DNA from: Pseudomonas entomophila | GTDB lineage: Bacteria > Pseudomonadota > Gammaproteobacteria > Pseudomonadales > Pseudomonadaceae | Assembly: GCF_013523125.1 (NCBI RefSeq) | Contig: NZ_JAAMQJ010000012.1 | Location: 1 to 64,000, forward strand | DNA: 64,000 nt | Reading direction: 5' to 3' | Part shown: in pieces, positions 50,654 to 61,032 of the stretch | Numbering within the stretch: the first letter of the stretch is position 1 | How the letters are laid out: each line of letters opens with the position of its first letter | Position numbers and translations under genes: made by a program | Notes under the pieces: model-generated | The model's database searches: none | Told to the model about the DNA's origin: nothing | What the model saw: the letters and a program-made list of their open reading frames with translations, nothing else

Positions 50654-51051
50654 CGTCTGCGATTCGCCAAGCGAAGGCCGTCGAGGTCGGTCTCGATACG
50701 CCTGTCGCGCGCGGCGGAAAACTTACAGCGTGCAGGGCATTTCTGGTGCTTTGCTTTTTCTGCGAGCGCGCTAGAATGCGCGCCAACGCATGTCATGGCG
50801 CGTTGCATGACGCCTCCGTTCCCCTGTCGTTTCGGTCGACACGGTACGGGCAGTGGAGGCGAATGCCGGCCCATGACGTCGAGTTTCGTCAACGTCCGCC
50901 CTTGCGGCGTTGCACCACGACCGCTTCCTGACGAAGCGGTCGACACGACGAAGGCTTGCCGAACGTCCGTGGAATTTTTGCCTGTGGTCGCCGGTCTACG
51001 GCGTCACTGGCTGCAAACTCAATCTGCCTTTCGCATGGCATGGGGAACGAC
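50654..51051. other. sutA upstream and leader region
   Basis: About 400 bp. A TAGAAT -10 at 50772-50777 suggests a promoter with a leader of about 270 nt. Inside the leader is a perfect 10-bp hairpin, CGACCGCTTC/GAAGCGGTCG (50918-50942). No gene is supported; short frames here lack ribosome binding sites. Confidence 0.5.
50918..50942 (+). promoter_or_regulatory. 10-bp perfect hairpin in the sutA leader
   Basis: Arms 50918-50927 and 50933-50942 with loop CTGAC. No U-tract follows; may influence sutA mRNA stability or folding. Confidence 0.6.
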
Positions 51052-51378
51052 ATGAGCGACGATGATCTGGAAAACGATGACCTCGAAGTAGGTGATGACG
51101 ACGAGGCTGATGAGGCCCTCGAAGCGGCGACCGACGAAGGTGCCGAAGACGCAGGCGAAGACGATAGCCCCGCGCCTGCTGCCAAGGGCAAGGCCAAGGC
51201 TGCCGTCTCGGTAGACGACATGCCGAGCCTGGAAGCCAAGCAGAAGGAACGCGATGCCCTGGCCCGCGCCATGGAGGAGTTCCTGTCGCGTGGCGGCCAG
51301 ATTCAGGAAGTCGAGGCCAACGTGGTCGCCGACCCGCCCAAGAAGCCGGACAACAAGTACGGCAGCCGTCCTATCTGA
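51052..51378 (+). CDS. sutA: SutA, RNA polymerase-binding growth-arrest regulator
   Basis: 108-aa protein with a very acidic, disordered N-terminus (MSDDDLENDDLEVGDDDEADEALE) and the conserved block LEAKQKERDALARAMEEFLSRGGQIQEVEANVVADPPKKPDNKYGSRPI. In P. aeruginosa SutA binds RNA polymerase and supports transcription, including rRNA, in slow or no growth. The start at 51052 gives the family length; upstream in-frame ATGs would add unrelated sequence. Converges with yigB. Confidence 0.9.
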   Translation: MSDDDLENDDLEVGDDDEADEALEAATDEGAEDAGEDDSPAPAAKGKAKAAVSVDDMPSLEAKQKERDALARAMEEFLSRGGQIQEVEANVVADPPKKPDNKYGSRPI

Positions 51379-51403
51379 TCGACGCCTTCGGGCCGTCCGT
51401 CAC

Positions 51404-51437
51404 CCGTGAAAGCGTGCATTCGCCAGCGCTTTCACGG
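51404..51437. terminator. Inverted repeat between convergent sutA and yigB
   Basis: CCGTGAAAGCG (51404-51414) and CGCTTTCACGG (51427-51437), a perfect 11-bp stem. It lacks a T tract, so terminator function is likely by position rather than proven. Confidence 0.6.
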
Positions 51438-51491
51438 CAGGCCTTGCATGATCTGAGCAAGCCCCTTTCCTTCTTCGACAGACGCACCAGG

Positions 51492-52187
51492 CTACTGCCA
51501 GCGTGCCAGGATGTCGTCCAGTTGTGACAAGCAGCGTATTTCGGCATCCGGCACCTGCTCGGCTTGCCAGGGCTTGCCCTGCGGGTTGAACCACACGGCC
51601 TTGAAACCTGCACGTTGTGCGCCGGCGATATCGTCGCGCGGATGATCGCCCACGTGCACGGCGTTCGCCGCGTGCGCATTGCCCCGTCGCAGTGCCTCCA
51701 GAAAGAGCGCCGGATCCGGCTTGCCGATACCCAGGTCCTCGGCGCACAAGGCAAAATCGAAATAATCGGCAAGGCCCAGGCGGCGCACATCGGCATTGCC
51801 GTTGGTCACCACGCCCAGCGTGTAGCGCTGGCCCAGGCGCTCGAGCATGGGCTGCACCTGCGGAAAGATCTCCAACTGGTGGCGCGCGTGCAGGAACACT
51901 TCGAACGCTTCGTCAGCCAGGGCCTGTGTCTGTGGCTCCGGGTAGTCGAGTGCGCGCAACGCCTGGAACAGCACCTGCCGGCGCAAGGCGCTGATGCGGT
52001 GCCTGAGCCCCGGGTCGGCCTGCACCACGCGCTCGCGGACCGCATGCAGGTGCTCGACCGGCAGCTCACCCAGTGCCGGCGCCTGGGCTTTGATCCACTC
52101 GCGCAGGACGAGTTCTGCACTGGCGATCACGGGCGGTGTGTCCCACAGGGTATCGTCGAGGTCGAAGGTGATCAGCGTGATGCTCAT
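51492..52187 (-). CDS. yigB: HAD-family hydrolase (YigB-like)
   Basis: 231-aa haloacid-dehalogenase-type phosphatase. Seen: motif [11 protein letters not shown] with the nucleophile Asp9 and acid Asp11 region, motif II VVTNG, motif III lysine in [10 protein letters not shown] and motif [12 protein letters not shown]. YigB dephosphorylates FMN and the riboflavin intermediate 5-amino-6-ribitylamino-uracil phosphate; synteny dapF-DUF484-xerC-HAD matches E. coli dapF-yigA-xerC-yigB. Its ATG overlaps the xerC stop (ATGA). Confidence 0.85.
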   Translation of the reverse strand: MSITLITFDLDDTLWDTPPVIASAELVLREWIKAQAPALGELPVEHLHAVRERVVQADPGLRHRISALRRQVLFQALRALDYPEPQTQALADEAFEVFLHARHQLEIFPQVQPMLERLGQRYTLGVVTNGNADVRRLGLADYFDFALCAEDLGIGKPDPALFLEALRRGNAHAANAVHVGDHPRDDIAGAQRAGFKAVWFNPQGKPWQAEQVPDAEIRCLSQLDDILARWQ

Positions 52188-53083
52188 GAGTCGGTACCCT
52201 TGCTGCGTTTGGCCCTGGGGTGGGCGCTGTCGTACACCGCGGCCAGGTGCTGGAAGTCCAGGTGGGTGTAGATCTGCGTGGTGGTGATGTCGGCATGGCC
52301 GAGCATCTCCTGCACGGCACGCAGGTCCTGGGAAGACTCCAGCAGGTGGCTGGCGAAAGAATGGCGAAGCATGTGCGGGTGAAGGTGCTGGCCGAGTTCG
52401 CGCTCGCCCACGACCTTGACCCGCACCTGGATGGCTCGGGTGCTCAGGCGGCGACCTTGGCGAGTGATGAACACGGCTCCGTCGAGCGGGCCGCCAAGGC
52501 CGCGTAGTTTCAGCCAGGCCATGAGTGCATCGCGGGCCTTGCGACCTACGGGCAGGACACGGGCCTTGTTGCCCTTGCCGACGACCTGTACCAAGCCTGC
52601 CGGCAGATCGAGGTGATCCAGGTCGAGCCCGGCCAGTTCGGACAATCGCAACCCCGACGAATAGAACAGCTCGAGCATCGCCTGATCGCGGCGGGCGATG
52701 AAGTCGTCGTCGACACCGCCGTCGAGCAATTGTTGGGCACGATCGGTGTCGAGCACTTTGGGCAACCGCCGCTCGCCCTTGGGCGGCGACAGGCCGTTGG
52801 CCGGGTCGTGCTGGCACAGGCCTTCGCGTATCAGGTAGCGGTAGAAGCCGCGCACCGACGACAGCAGGCGTGCCAGGCTGCGCGCGGATTGGCCCTGATG
52901 GTGCTGACGGGCGATGAAGTGCCGCAGCGATTGGATCTGCAGCGCTGGCCAGTTGTCGATCGCCTGTTCCCTGCAGTGCGCCAGGACCTTGAGCAGGTCG
53001 CCCCGGTACGCCTGGATCGTGTTGCCCGAGACCTGGCGTTCGTTGCGCAGGTAGGCGCAATAGGCTTCCAGCTGGCGTTCCAT
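52184..53083 (-). CDS. xerC: XerC tyrosine recombinase
   Basis: 299-aa site-specific recombinase that with XerD resolves chromosome dimers at dif. All catalytic residues are visible: Arg146 (LRLSELAGL), Lys170 ([13 protein letters not shown]), His237 and Arg240 ([14 protein letters not shown]), His263 ([10 protein letters not shown]) and Tyr272 (IYTHLD). N-terminal SAM-like domain in residues 1-85. It starts at the base where DUF484 ends and is coupled to yigB. Confidence 0.96.
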   Translation of the reverse strand: MERQLEAYCAYLRNERQVSGNTIQAYRGDLLKVLAHCREQAIDNWPALQIQSLRHFIARQHHQGQSARSLARLLSSVRGFYRYLIREGLCQHDPANGLSPPKGERRLPKVLDTDRAQQLLDGGVDDDFIARRDQAMLELFYSSGLRLSELAGLDLDHLDLPAGLVQVVGKGNKARVLPVGRKARDALMAWLKLRGLGGPLDGAVFITRQGRRLSTRAIQVRVKVVGERELGQHLHPHMLRHSFASHLLESSQDLRAVQEMLGHADITTTQIYTHLDFQHLAAVYDSAHPRAKRSKGTDS

Positions 53084-53793
53084 CAGCGCACCGGGCGCAG
53101 GGACTGCAGCGAGCGCGCCACGACCCGGCCCAGTACATCGGCAATGTGGTTCAGGAACAGCGTGCCCACCGTGCTCTTGTAGTGTTGCGGATCGGGGCTG
53201 CCGATGGCCAGGACGCCATGCAGCCCGTTGTGATCGAGCGTCGCTACCGCGCTGGAGCCGACCTGCCGGCGCTGGTTCTCGCCGAACAGGAAGGTCAGCT
53301 CGTGATCGCGCAGGTTGCCGCTGACGGCCTTGCCGCTGCTCAACAGGCCGCCGATGGCCTGCTGCGCTTCGCCCAGGCTGGCCCAGCGCCCGACCGAGGC
53401 CGGGTGCTCGCTGAACAGGATGAGGCTGACGAAGGGCACCTGGAAGTCCTGGCGCAGGCTGTCCTCGACTGTCATTACCACGTCTTCGAGGTGGCTGGCA
53501 TCGAGCAGGTCGACGATCAGTCGACGTGTCTTGTCGAACAGCCGGTCGTTGTCACGGGCCACGTCCATCAATTGCGACAGGCGATGACGCATCTCGATGT
53601 TGCGCTCGCGCAGCAGCTTCAACTGGCGCTCCACCAGCGACACGCTGTCGCCGCGCTGGTGGGGAATGTGCAGGGTGCCCAGCAGCTCGTCGTGCTCGGC
53701 GAAGAAGGTCGGGCGCGCCCGAAGGAAGGCCACCACCGCCTCAGTGTCGAGATCGGAGAGTGCCGTGCTTGAATCCTGGGGCCGATCGCTCAT
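53083..53793 (-). CDS. DUF484 family protein (YigA-like, GAF-related)
   Basis: 236-aa protein with an N-terminal helical region ([46 protein letters not shown]) and a GAF-like C-terminal domain ([68 protein letters not shown]). Conserved between dapF and xerC in pseudomonads; no firm function. ATG at 53793 has AGG at good spacing; an ATG two codons upstream is possible. Confidence 0.88.
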   Translation of the reverse strand: MSDRPQDSSTALSDLDTEAVVAFLRARPTFFAEHDELLGTLHIPHQRGDSVSLVERQLKLLRERNIEMRHRLSQLMDVARDNDRLFDKTRRLIVDLLDASHLEDVVMTVEDSLRQDFQVPFVSLILFSEHPASVGRWASLGEAQQAIGGLLSSGKAVSGNLRDHELTFLFGENQRRQVGSSAVATLDHNGLHGVLAIGSPDPQHYKSTVGTLFLNHIADVLGRVVARSLQSLRPVR

Positions 53794-53805
53794 GAACATC
53801 CTCGC

Positions 53806-54636
53806 TTAAAGTCGAACCTGTCCCTCGTAGACCCGAACCGCCGGCCCGGTCATCATGACCGGCTTGCCGGGGCCGGCCCATTCGATGCTCAACCGGCCAC
53901 CGGGCAGGTCGAGCGACACCGGTGAATCCATCCAGCCCTGGCGAATCGCGGCCACCGCCGCCGCACAGGCACCGGTCCCGCAGGCCTGGGTTTCACCGGC
54001 ACCACGCTCCCAGACCCGCAACAGCGCCTGATGACGATCGACCACCTGCAGGAAGCCGACGTTCACCCGCTGGGGGAAGCGTGCATGGTGCTCGATCTTC
54101 GGCCCCAGGGTATGCACCGGGGCGCCGTGCACGTCCTCGACCCGCAGCACGGCGTGGGGGTTGCCCATCGACAGCGCCGCGATGTCGACCGTCTGGCCGT
54201 CCACCTCGAGCGGGTAGCTCAGTGCCTCGGCCGGCGCCTGGAACGGGATGTGGCTCGGGACCAGCCGGGGTGGACCCATGTCGACACGCACCTGCCCATC
54301 GTTGCGCACGTCGAGCACGATGATGCCGCCCTTGGTTTCCACGCGAATGCGCTTCTTGGCCGTCAAGCGCTTGTCCAGCACGAAGCGGGCGAAGCAACGG
54401 GCGCCATTGCCGCACTGTTCGACTTCGGAGCCGTCGGCGTTGAAGATCCGGTAGCGGAAATCCACCTCCGGGTTGCTCGGCGCCTCGACGATCAGCAACT
54501 GGTCGAAGCCGATCCCCGTGTGCCGGTCGCCCCATTGCCGGGCGTGCTTGGGCTGGATGTGCGCGTGCTGGCTGACCAGGTCCAAGACCATGAAATCGTT
54601 CCCCAGCCCGTGCATCTTGGTGAAACGCAGCAGCAT
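53806..54636 (-). CDS. dapF: DapF, diaminopimelate epimerase
   Basis: 276-aa PLP-independent epimerase that turns LL- into meso-diaminopimelate for peptidoglycan and lysine. Both catalytic cysteines are seen: [21 protein letters not shown] (about Cys75) and [16 protein letters not shown] (about Cys219). Starts [17 protein letters not shown] at 54636, 4 bp after lysA. In the lptM-lysA-dapF-DUF484-xerC-yigB operon. Confidence 0.96.
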   Translation of the reverse strand: MLLRFTKMHGLGNDFMVLDLVSQHAHIQPKHARQWGDRHTGIGFDQLLIVEAPSNPEVDFRYRIFNADGSEVEQCGNGARCFARFVLDKRLTAKKRIRVETKGGIIVLDVRNDGQVRVDMGPPRLVPSHIPFQAPAEALSYPLEVDGQTVDIAALSMGNPHAVLRVEDVHGAPVHTLGPKIEHHARFPQRVNVGFLQVVDRHQALLRVWERGAGETQACGTGACAAAVAAIRQGWMDSPVSLDLPGGRLSIEWAGPGKPVMMTGPAVRVYEGQVRL

Positions 54637-54640
54637 GGGG

Positions 54641-55888
54641 TCACTCCGGCAACAGGCTTTCGCCCGCGTACAACTCGGCCACGGTTTCCCGGCGGCGCAC
54701 TTCATGGGCCTGGTCGGCATCGACCAGGACCTCGGCGCAGCGACCACGGGTGTTGTAGTTGGAACTCATGACGAAGCCATAGGCCCCGGCCGATTCGACC
54801 GCCAGCAGATCGCCTTCGGCCAGGTCCAGCGTCCGCGACTTGGCCAGGAAGTCGCCGGTCTCGCAGATCGGCCCGACCACGTCGTAGCTGCGGCCCTCGC
54901 CACCTCGTGGCTGCACCGGCTTGACGCCCATCCAGGCCTGGTACAGCGCCGGGCGGATCAGGTCGTTCATCGCCGCGTCGACGATGGCGAAGTCCTTGTG
55001 CTCGGTGTGTTTGAGGTACTCGACGCGGGTCAGCAGGACCCCGGCGTTGGCCACGATGTAGCGGCCCGGTTCGAAGACCAGGGCCAGGTCACGGTCGCCG
55101 ATGCGCTCGCGGACCGCGTTCACATAGTCGGTGATCAACGGCGGCTGTTCGTCGCTATAGCGCACGCCGACACCGCCGCCCAGGTCCAGGTGACGCAGGT
55201 GGATGCCGCAGTCGGCCAGGCGATCGACCAACACCAGCAGGCGATCGAGCGCGTCGGTGAAAGGCGCGAGCGTGGTCAGTTGCGAACCGATGTGACAGTC
55301 GACCCCGACCAGTTCCAGGTTCGGCAACTGGGCCGCACGCAGGTAGAGCGCCTCGGCATCGTCGATGGCGATGCCGAACTTGTTTTCCTTCAGACCGGTG
55401 GAGATGTACGGATGGGTACCGGCATCCACGTCCGGATTGACCCGCAGCGAGACCGGTGCACGCACGCCCAGTTCGGCCGCAACGTCCTGCAGACGCTCGA
55501 GTTCGTCGGCCGATTCCACGTTGAAGCAGTGCACGCCGACCTCCAGGGCGCGGCGCATGTCCTGACGCGTCTTGCCGACGCCCGAGAACACCACGCGGTC
55601 GGCCCGGCCACCGGCGGCCAGTACACGCTCCAGCTCCCCGCCGGACACGATGTCGAACCCTGCGCCCAGACGGGCCAGCACGTTCAGCACCCCCAGGTTG
55701 GAGTTGGCCTTGACCGCGAAGCACACCAGGTGCGAGGTGCCTGCGAGGGCGTCGGTATAGCTGCGGTAGCGCGCTTCGATGTGCGCACGCGAATAGACGT
55801 AGGTCGGCGTGCCGAACCGGTCGGCGATGGCCGACAGGCTCACGCCCTCCGCGAACAGCGCGCCGTCGCGGTAGTGGAAAGCGTCCAT
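54641..55888 (-). CDS. lysA: LysA, diaminopimelate decarboxylase
   Basis: 415-aa PLP enzyme making L-lysine from meso-diaminopimelate. Seen: PLP lysine in [14 protein letters not shown] (about Lys60), phosphate-binding [20 protein letters not shown], and the dimer cysteine segment [12 protein letters not shown]. Lies 9 bp after lptM and 4 bp before dapF. Confidence 0.96.
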   Translation of the reverse strand: MDAFHYRDGALFAEGVSLSAIADRFGTPTYVYSRAHIEARYRSYTDALAGTSHLVCFAVKANSNLGVLNVLARLGAGFDIVSGGELERVLAAGGRADRVVFSGVGKTRQDMRRALEVGVHCFNVESADELERLQDVAAELGVRAPVSLRVNPDVDAGTHPYISTGLKENKFGIAIDDAEALYLRAAQLPNLELVGVDCHIGSQLTTLAPFTDALDRLLVLVDRLADCGIHLRHLDLGGGVGVRYSDEQPPLITDYVNAVRERIGDRDLALVFEPGRYIVANAGVLLTRVEYLKHTEHKDFAIVDAAMNDLIRPALYQAWMGVKPVQPRGGEGRSYDVVGPICETGDFLAKSRTLDLAEGDLLAVESAGAYGFVMSSNYNTRGRCAEVLVDADQAHEVRRRETVAELYAGESLLPE

Positions 55889-55897
55889 GGGAAACCC

Positions 55898-56044
55898 TTA
55901 TTGGTGCTGATGCTGGTGCGAGGTGTGTGCGTCTTTGCCGTCCTTGCCATCATCTGGCAGGTACAGCGGGCCCTTCTGACCACAGGCAGAGACGAGGCAG
56001 GCAACAGCGACCAGCGCCGCGAGGGAGGAAATCAGGCGCTTCAT
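55898..56044 (-). CDS. lptM: LptM-like small lipoprotein
   Basis: 48-aa lipoprotein. Signal peptide [21 protein letters not shown] with a lipobox ending VSAC, then [11 protein letters not shown], the LptM (formerly YifL) signature; LptM helps LptD oxidative maturation at the outer membrane. The tail is histidine-rich (HTSHQHQHQ). First gene of the lysA operon, as is usual. Confidence 0.9.
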   Translation of the reverse strand: MKRLISSLAALVAVACLVSACGQKGPLYLPDDGKDGKDAHTSHQHQHQ

Positions 56045-56232
56045 TGGCGAAATCCTTCGAAATAGGCAGTCTTGCGGCCGAGTATACCGAGCGGTCGCCT
56101 GCTTGCCTATGCGACGACCGGCGCGCCCGACGGGCCAGCGAGCGGGCCCGACACGGTATTCTTTGCAATCGCGACCCAGCGCTCGTATCGTGCCCGGCTT
56201 GCACCGGTACAGCCATTTTCGAGGTTCATGCA

Positions 56233-56565
56233 ATGAGTTTGAGTGAAGCGCGTTTCCACGACCTGGTCGATGCGACCCAGCAGGCCCTGGAAGATCTGTT
56301 CGACGAAAGCGGCCTCGACCTGGACATGGAAAATTCGGCAGGTGTGCTCACCATCACGTTCGACAACGGCAGCCAGCTGATCTTCAGTCGCCAGGAGCCT
56401 CTGCGCCAGCTGTGGCTGGCCGACCGTTCCGGTGGCTTCCACTTCGATTATGACGAAGAGACCGGCAAGTGGGCGTGCGAGAAGAGCGAAGAGCTGCTGG
56501 GCGAGATGCTCGAGCGCATCGTCTGGGAGCGCAGTGGCGAGAAGCTGGACTTCGACGAGATCTGA
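56233..56565 (+). CDS. cyaY: CyaY, frataxin homologue
   Basis: 110-aa iron-binding modulator of Fe-S cluster assembly. Acidic first helix ([28 protein letters not shown]) and the sheet with [37 protein letters not shown] are diagnostic. Divergent from lptM. Its stop is one base before the next gene. Confidence 0.95.
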   Translation: MSLSEARFHDLVDATQQALEDLFDESGLDLDMENSAGVLTITFDNGSQLIFSRQEPLRQLWLADRSGGFHFDYDEETGKWACEKSEELLGEMLERIVWERSGEKLDFDEI

Positions 56566-56566
56566 C

Positions 56567-56794
56567 ATGAGTACCGACGCGCGTCCGCCCAAACCGCTCT
56601 ACGCCAACGTCAGCCCGGCGGTGAAATCGCCCTGCATCGGCACCTGCCGCCTGGACGCCGAGCGCGTCTGCCTGGGCTGCCATCGCCCCGTCGAGCACAT
56701 TCGCGAATGGCGCTCGGCCGACGACCAGCGCCGGCGTCAGATCCACGACCAGGCGCAGGCTCGCGCCGCATCACTGCATTCCGGCCAGGCTTGA
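56567..56794 (+). CDS. DUF1289 protein
   Basis: 75-aa protein with CIGTCRLDAERVCLGCHRPVEHIREW, the DUF1289 four-cysteine motif (CxxxC, CxxC), probably metal binding. One nucleotide after cyaY, so cotranscribed and perhaps linked to iron-sulfur biology. Function unknown. Confidence 0.85.
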   Translation: MSTDARPPKPLYANVSPAVKSPCIGTCRLDAERVCLGCHRPVEHIREWRSADDQRRRQIHDQAQARAASLHSGQA

Positions 56795-56982
56795 GTATTC
56801 GGTAGGCTGTGGTAGGGTCGGACTGTCCGGCCTTGCCGAACACCCGTCGACCCCGTTTCGGGGCGTGTCGTCGTGCCGCTCGCCAGCGAACTGCCTCTCG
56901 GCCGTCGCCAGCCCGGCACGGTGATGCAGCCTCGTGCGGGGTTTTGCTTTATTTGCGCGTCAAGAAGGAGCCTGACCCGATC

Positions 56983-57393
56983 ATGAATGCTCGACCCTCA
57001 CTGACCCTGACTCGGCTGGACGTCCAGCGCCTGGAGCGTCTGCTCGAGACCCTCGACGAAACGACGCCTGGGGTACTGGCCCTGCAGGACGAACTGGACC
57101 GCGCCGAGCGGATCGTCGGTGCCGAGCAGGTCCCCGCCGGTGTCGTCACCATGAACTCGCGCGTGCATTGCCGCGAGGAAGCCAGCGGCAAGGACTACCA
57201 CCTGACCCTCGTCTACCCGCAAGACGCCGGTGCAGACGGCAACGTCTCGATCCTGGCACCGATCGGCAGCGCCTTGCTGGGCCTGTCCGTCGGCGACCAG
57301 ATCGACTGGCCGGCGCCGGCGGGCAAGATCCTCAAGCTGCGGCTGCTGAGCGTCGACTACCAGCCCGAGGCCGCCGGGCACTTCGATCGCTGA
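56983..57393 (+). CDS. rnk: Rnk, nucleoside diphosphate kinase regulator (GreA/B-like fold)
   Basis: 136-aa protein with a short N-terminal coiled coil (LDVQRLERLLETLDETTPGVLALQDELDRAERI) and a GreA/GreB-type C-terminal domain (VTMNSRVHCREE...LGLSVGDQIDWPAPAG). Rnk interacts with RNA polymerase and, in some species, influences Ndk and alginate. AAGGAGCC before the ATG at 56983 decides the start. Converges with cyaA, 9 bp apart. Confidence 0.9.
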   Translation: MNARPSLTLTRLDVQRLERLLETLDETTPGVLALQDELDRAERIVGAEQVPAGVVTMNSRVHCREEASGKDYHLTLVYPQDAGADGNVSILAPIGSALLGLSVGDQIDWPAPAGKILKLRLLSVDYQPEAAGHFDR

Positions 57394-57402
57394 AGGGCGC
57401 TG

Positions 57403-60063
57403 TCACGGGCTCAGCGCGCCGAGCCCACGGTTGAGCGCTGCTTCCAGCGCCTGCTTGTGGCGCAGGTGGCACAACGTCGAGCCAACGCCGTCGTCGAACA
57501 GGTCCGACAGATCGAGATCGGTGAGGTAGCACGGGTACCGTTCGGCGCCCCGACGCTGGCTCAGGATCTGCGCGGCGACCACCGCATCGAGCCGGTCACC
57601 GTGGTCCAACCGCGAGAACGGCACGTGGTCGCAATACCAGATCACCTCGGTGCCGCCGCTTGGCATGGCACGCAGCAGCGCCTGCACTTCGTAGTAGCAC
57701 GGATTGTCGCCCGTCGGCGTCGGTTGCGCCTGGACCTGGTACGCCTTGAAGCCTGGATCGGGCAACAGTCGATAGTAGGCCAGGGCCGGTTTGGGCGTGT
57801 GCTGCACGTCCAGCCGCAGGCGCGCGGCATGCCGCACCAGCATGGCTTGCAGGAACCGGTGCAGGGGGACCAGCAACTGGCGTTCGTCGCCACACGGCTG
57901 ACGCTGGTACCAGAGCTGGTTGCGCTCATCCAGCACGTACAGGTCGGCGAACCCTGCCTGCAGTCGATGGAAGACCTGGATACAGTCGGTCCGGGCCTGC
58001 GCCAGCAGCGCGCTCACGGCATGCCCGTCCACCCGGCCGAGGCTGTCTGCTGCAGGGCGTAGGCGGCTGTCCGGCCTGCCGGGTGGCGCAGCCGGGCAGG
58101 CCTCAATGCGTTCGCCCAGGGCACGACCCTGTTCAGTGCCCAGGCCATGGATCCGCAGGTACGGTCGGCGCGGGCGGCCCGCCAGGCTGGCGGACAGGCG
58201 GCGCAGGCCGTGGGCCAGGGCCTCTGCACCCTCGTAGCGGCGGACCAGCACTTCGTTCCAGCTGGTGAGCGTGACCTGGTCGAGCGACAGAAGCGTCCGT
58301 TCGGCCGGCTGCATCGTCTCGCTGTGGGGGCGGGGGCCTGCATCGACGTTGGCCAGCAGCAAGGTTCGCTCGGCAACGCTCGGTTGCAGCAGGCGACTGT
58401 CGATCACCGTTTCCAGCGGCAATACGAGCGTCTGCCGAATGCGATCGAGCAGACCTGCCACGTAGGTGCCATCGATACCGTTCACGGAGGCGGACAGCAC
58501 GAGGCGGGTGCGCGGCGTGATCACACCGTTGCAGTGCGCCCAGACCAACAGCTCGACCAGGTGATGGGTCCGATGGATGCGCGTGTCCTGCGCGGTCGGC
58601 TCGACGACCTCGACCGTACCGGCGTACAAGCACCAGTGCCAGGTGGCTGGCGTTTGCGTGGTAGGCATTCGTGCCAAGGTGACCACCGCTTCTTCCAGGT
58701 TCGAGGCCAAGCCAGAATTGATCACTTCGACCTTGCCCGCGCGCCGTTCGAAGGCGGCGTAGAGACGCCGACCAAGCACACTCAGGCCATGGGAAACTGG
58801 CTGATTGGCAGGGTCGTGCAGGGCTGCGAACTGCAAGAGAAAGCGGTAGCTGTGGCTCAGTGCGCTGACCAGGCAACCGCGCTCGGCCAACGCCTGGCGA
58901 GCCCTCCAGCGCGCGCGGTCATTCAAGGCCGTCAACTGCTCGGGCCCCCAGCCCCATTCGTCCGACAGGCGCGCGAGCAACTGGCACTGCCAGGCATGCC
59001 GTGTCGCGTTCGCCGGCTTTTCGGCCTTCAGGTAGAGGCTGCGCCTGAGCAGTTCAAGGCGCTTCGAATCGCCTCGTTGCCTCAGGTAACGTTCGACACG
59101 CCGGTAGATCATGACGTACGGGTCCAGCGCGTCGAGCCCGTCACGGTCGGCGTGGACCGCCTGTTTGAAGTCCACGGCCAGGCAGCGCATGTGTGGGTAT
59201 TCGCTGGCGTAGACCTCGATGAGCAGCAGCTTGAGAACCGTCTTGTAGGGCGACTCGATGCCTTTGAACAAGTGCCAGAACCCCGCGCCGATGAACTCCT
59301 TCCTGGGAATGTGGGCCAGGTGTCCGAGGTCGAGGTGGGCATCGGCCCGGATCAGCCCCTGGGTCAACAGCGCCTGGGTGTAGGCAGGGTACGCCTGCTC
59401 GCATGCAGCAGGGACCAGCCACCACAGCGGCGTCTGGCCTGCGAGCCAGATGGCGGTCCGGTAGAACTCGTCGAGGAGCAGGTAGTGCTGGGCTTCGCCG
59501 CAGTCTTCGGCGCTCAGTTGGCTGACCCGGCGTCCTTGGGCGAAGCTGCGTGGCTCGATCAGGAAGATGTGCAGTTCGGCGTTCTGCAGGGCTGCCCAGG
59601 TCTCCAGGCGCTGGCACTTGGTACGCAGGGCCTGGAGGCTGGCTTGATCGAGGCCGGCGGCATGGCAGACCCAGACGTCCATGTCGCTGCGCGCCGTTTG
59701 CGCCAACGTTCCCAGGCTACCGATCAGGTACAGCCCTTCGACGACAGGCGCCTGATCCGGCACGAGCGCGACCTCGGCGAGCGAGCGGGTCAGGCGCAGG
59801 AGTTCGGCAAGCTGCTGCGGGGTCGGTCGAAACCCCCAGACGCCTGCACGGAGCGCCTGGGGCACGTAACCTGGCAAGGACGGGTGATTGAGGTGCAGCA
59901 GCAGAGGCAGCAGCGTCAACACGCGGCGTTGAGAAGGCTCCAGCCCTTCCAGCGCACGCCCCAACCGTCCTCGATTGAGCTGCATGAAGCGTGCATGCAG
60001 CACGCCAGGCAAGGCAGGGTCGATAGGGTCGGACGAGTCGATGGGGGGAGGCGGAGGGGTCAT
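57403..60063 (-). CDS. cyaA: CyaA, class I adenylate cyclase
   Basis: 886-aa enterobacterial-type adenylate cyclase making cAMP. N-terminal catalytic domain with VEGLYLIGSLGTLAQTARSDMDVWVCHA (about residues 108-136: GSxG and SDxDxWVC), then a C-terminal regulatory domain. Somewhat shorter than the roughly 950 aa I recall for close relatives. Feeds Vfr/Crp. Start at 60063. Confidence 0.93.
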   Translation of the reverse strand: MTPPPPPIDSSDPIDPALPGVLHARFMQLNRGRLGRALEGLEPSQRRVLTLLPLLLHLNHPSLPGYVPQALRAGVWGFRPTPQQLAELLRLTRSLAEVALVPDQAPVVEGLYLIGSLGTLAQTARSDMDVWVCHAAGLDQASLQALRTKCQRLETWAALQNAELHIFLIEPRSFAQGRRVSQLSAEDCGEAQHYLLLDEFYRTAIWLAGQTPLWWLVPAACEQAYPAYTQALLTQGLIRADAHLDLGHLAHIPRKEFIGAGFWHLFKGIESPYKTVLKLLLIEVYASEYPHMRCLAVDFKQAVHADRDGLDALDPYVMIYRRVERYLRQRGDSKRLELLRRSLYLKAEKPANATRHAWQCQLLARLSDEWGWGPEQLTALNDRARWRARQALAERGCLVSALSHSYRFLLQFAALHDPANQPVSHGLSVLGRRLYAAFERRAGKVEVINSGLASNLEEAVVTLARMPTTQTPATWHWCLYAGTVEVVEPTAQDTRIHRTHHLVELLVWAHCNGVITPRTRLVLSASVNGIDGTYVAGLLDRIRQTLVLPLETVIDSRLLQPSVAERTLLLANVDAGPRPHSETMQPAERTLLSLDQVTLTSWNEVLVRRYEGAEALAHGLRRLSASLAGRPRRPYLRIHGLGTEQGRALGERIEACPAAPPGRPDSRLRPAADSLGRVDGHAVSALLAQARTDCIQVFHRLQAGFADLYVLDERNQLWYQRQPCGDERQLLVPLHRFLQAMLVRHAARLRLDVQHTPKPALAYYRLLPDPGFKAYQVQAQPTPTGDNPCYYEVQALLRAMPSGGTEVIWYCDHVPFSRLDHGDRLDAVVAAQILSQRRGAERYPCYLTDLDLSDLFDDGVGSTLCHLRHKQALEAALNRGLGALSP

Positions 60064-60270
60064 TGCGCACTCGAAGCAGGCAGCAGCGGCGCGATTTTAA
60101 CCTGAGTCGAGCGGCCGTCTCAGAAAAAGTCGATGAATTGACGCCAATTTTTCGTCATCCGTCGTCTGCCAGGGGCGTCGCACACCGCCTGGCGGTCGAC
60201 GCCTGCACGCACAAGGGTGGACAGCCAGGCGGTGGTTTAGTGCGGCCTCAAGCCTGTATGAATGTGCGGC

Positions 60271-60516
60271 TCAGGCGGCCTCGGCGATTTCCAGGATGGT
60301 CAGCAACTGCTGGGCATGCTCGGCCGCATCGTGTCCCAGGCTGGTCAGGTAACCCCCGTCGGGCTGACTGGTCAGTTGTTTGTCATGCAGGCGGCGTGCG
60401 GCCTCGATCAAGCGGGGTGAGGCGTTGCTGTGGACCTTGAGGCCCTCCTGGCTGCTGTCCAGGTTGAACAGCGCGAGGACTTCCAGTTCGGCGATCAATT
60501 CGGGTGTGAAAGACAT
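60271..60516 (-). CDS. TIGR02647-family protein
   Basis: 81-aa protein SFTPELIAELEVLALFNLDSSQEGLKVHSNASPRLIEAARRLHDKQLTSQPDGGYLTSLGHDAAEHAQQLLTIL, matching a small gammaproteobacterial family (TIGR02647) with winged-helix-like features. Function unknown. GGAAGTCAGGAGTCGTC before the ATG supports the start. Confidence 0.8.
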   Translation of the reverse strand: MSFTPELIAELEVLALFNLDSSQEGLKVHSNASPRLIEAARRLHDKQLTSQPDGGYLTSLGHDAAEHAQQLLTILEIAEAA

Positions 60517-60588
60517 GACGACTCCTGACTTCCAGAGAGGACGGAGGCACCGTCGCCGGTGCCCGAGCCAGAAGTGTAGTCAGGCTTT

Positions 60589-60891
60589 TCAGGCGTTGCC
60601 TTGATCGGCCTCAGGGGGCAGTTCAGGCAGTGCGCGCAAGGCGTTTTCGTACCAGACATTGTCAAAAGCGCGGTCTTGTTCGAGCATGGTGTCGATCTCG
60701 ATCGCCAGCACGTGCGCCATCAGGTTGAGAATGTCCTCGCGTTCGTAGCCCACCAGGCTCAGCTTGTTGTACGTCGCTTTCGCCGCAGGCGGTTCGCCGC
60801 TCTCGATCTGGTTCTCGACGGCCTGGGTCAGGGTCGCCTCGACAAAGGCTTCTTCTTCGTCGTTGTAGTCGACGTCGTTGGACTCGCTCAT
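60589..60891 (-). CDS. Conserved acidic hypothetical protein
   Basis: 100-aa acidic protein (SESNDVDYNDEEEAFVEATLTQAVENQIESGEPPAAKATYNKLSLVGYEREDILNLMAHVLAIEIDTMLEQ...). No membrane segment. CAGGAGCAGAGCC upstream supports the ATG at 60891. The longer frame to 61620 is a shadow of the opposite GST gene. Function unknown. Confidence 0.75.
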   Translation of the reverse strand: MSESNDVDYNDEEEAFVEATLTQAVENQIESGEPPAAKATYNKLSLVGYEREDILNLMAHVLAIEIDTMLEQDRAFDNVWYENALRALPELPPEADQGNA

Positions 60892-61032
60892 GGCTCTGCT
60901 CCTGTGGATGAGCCGGCAGTGTGCCACGGGCCCGAGGGCGGCGCGAACCTGTACGCCCTCGGGCACTAGCCACGCACGGCGAGACAGGGCTATAACGGCT
61001 GGGCCATTTCTTACGGCCCGGAGACTGTTTTC

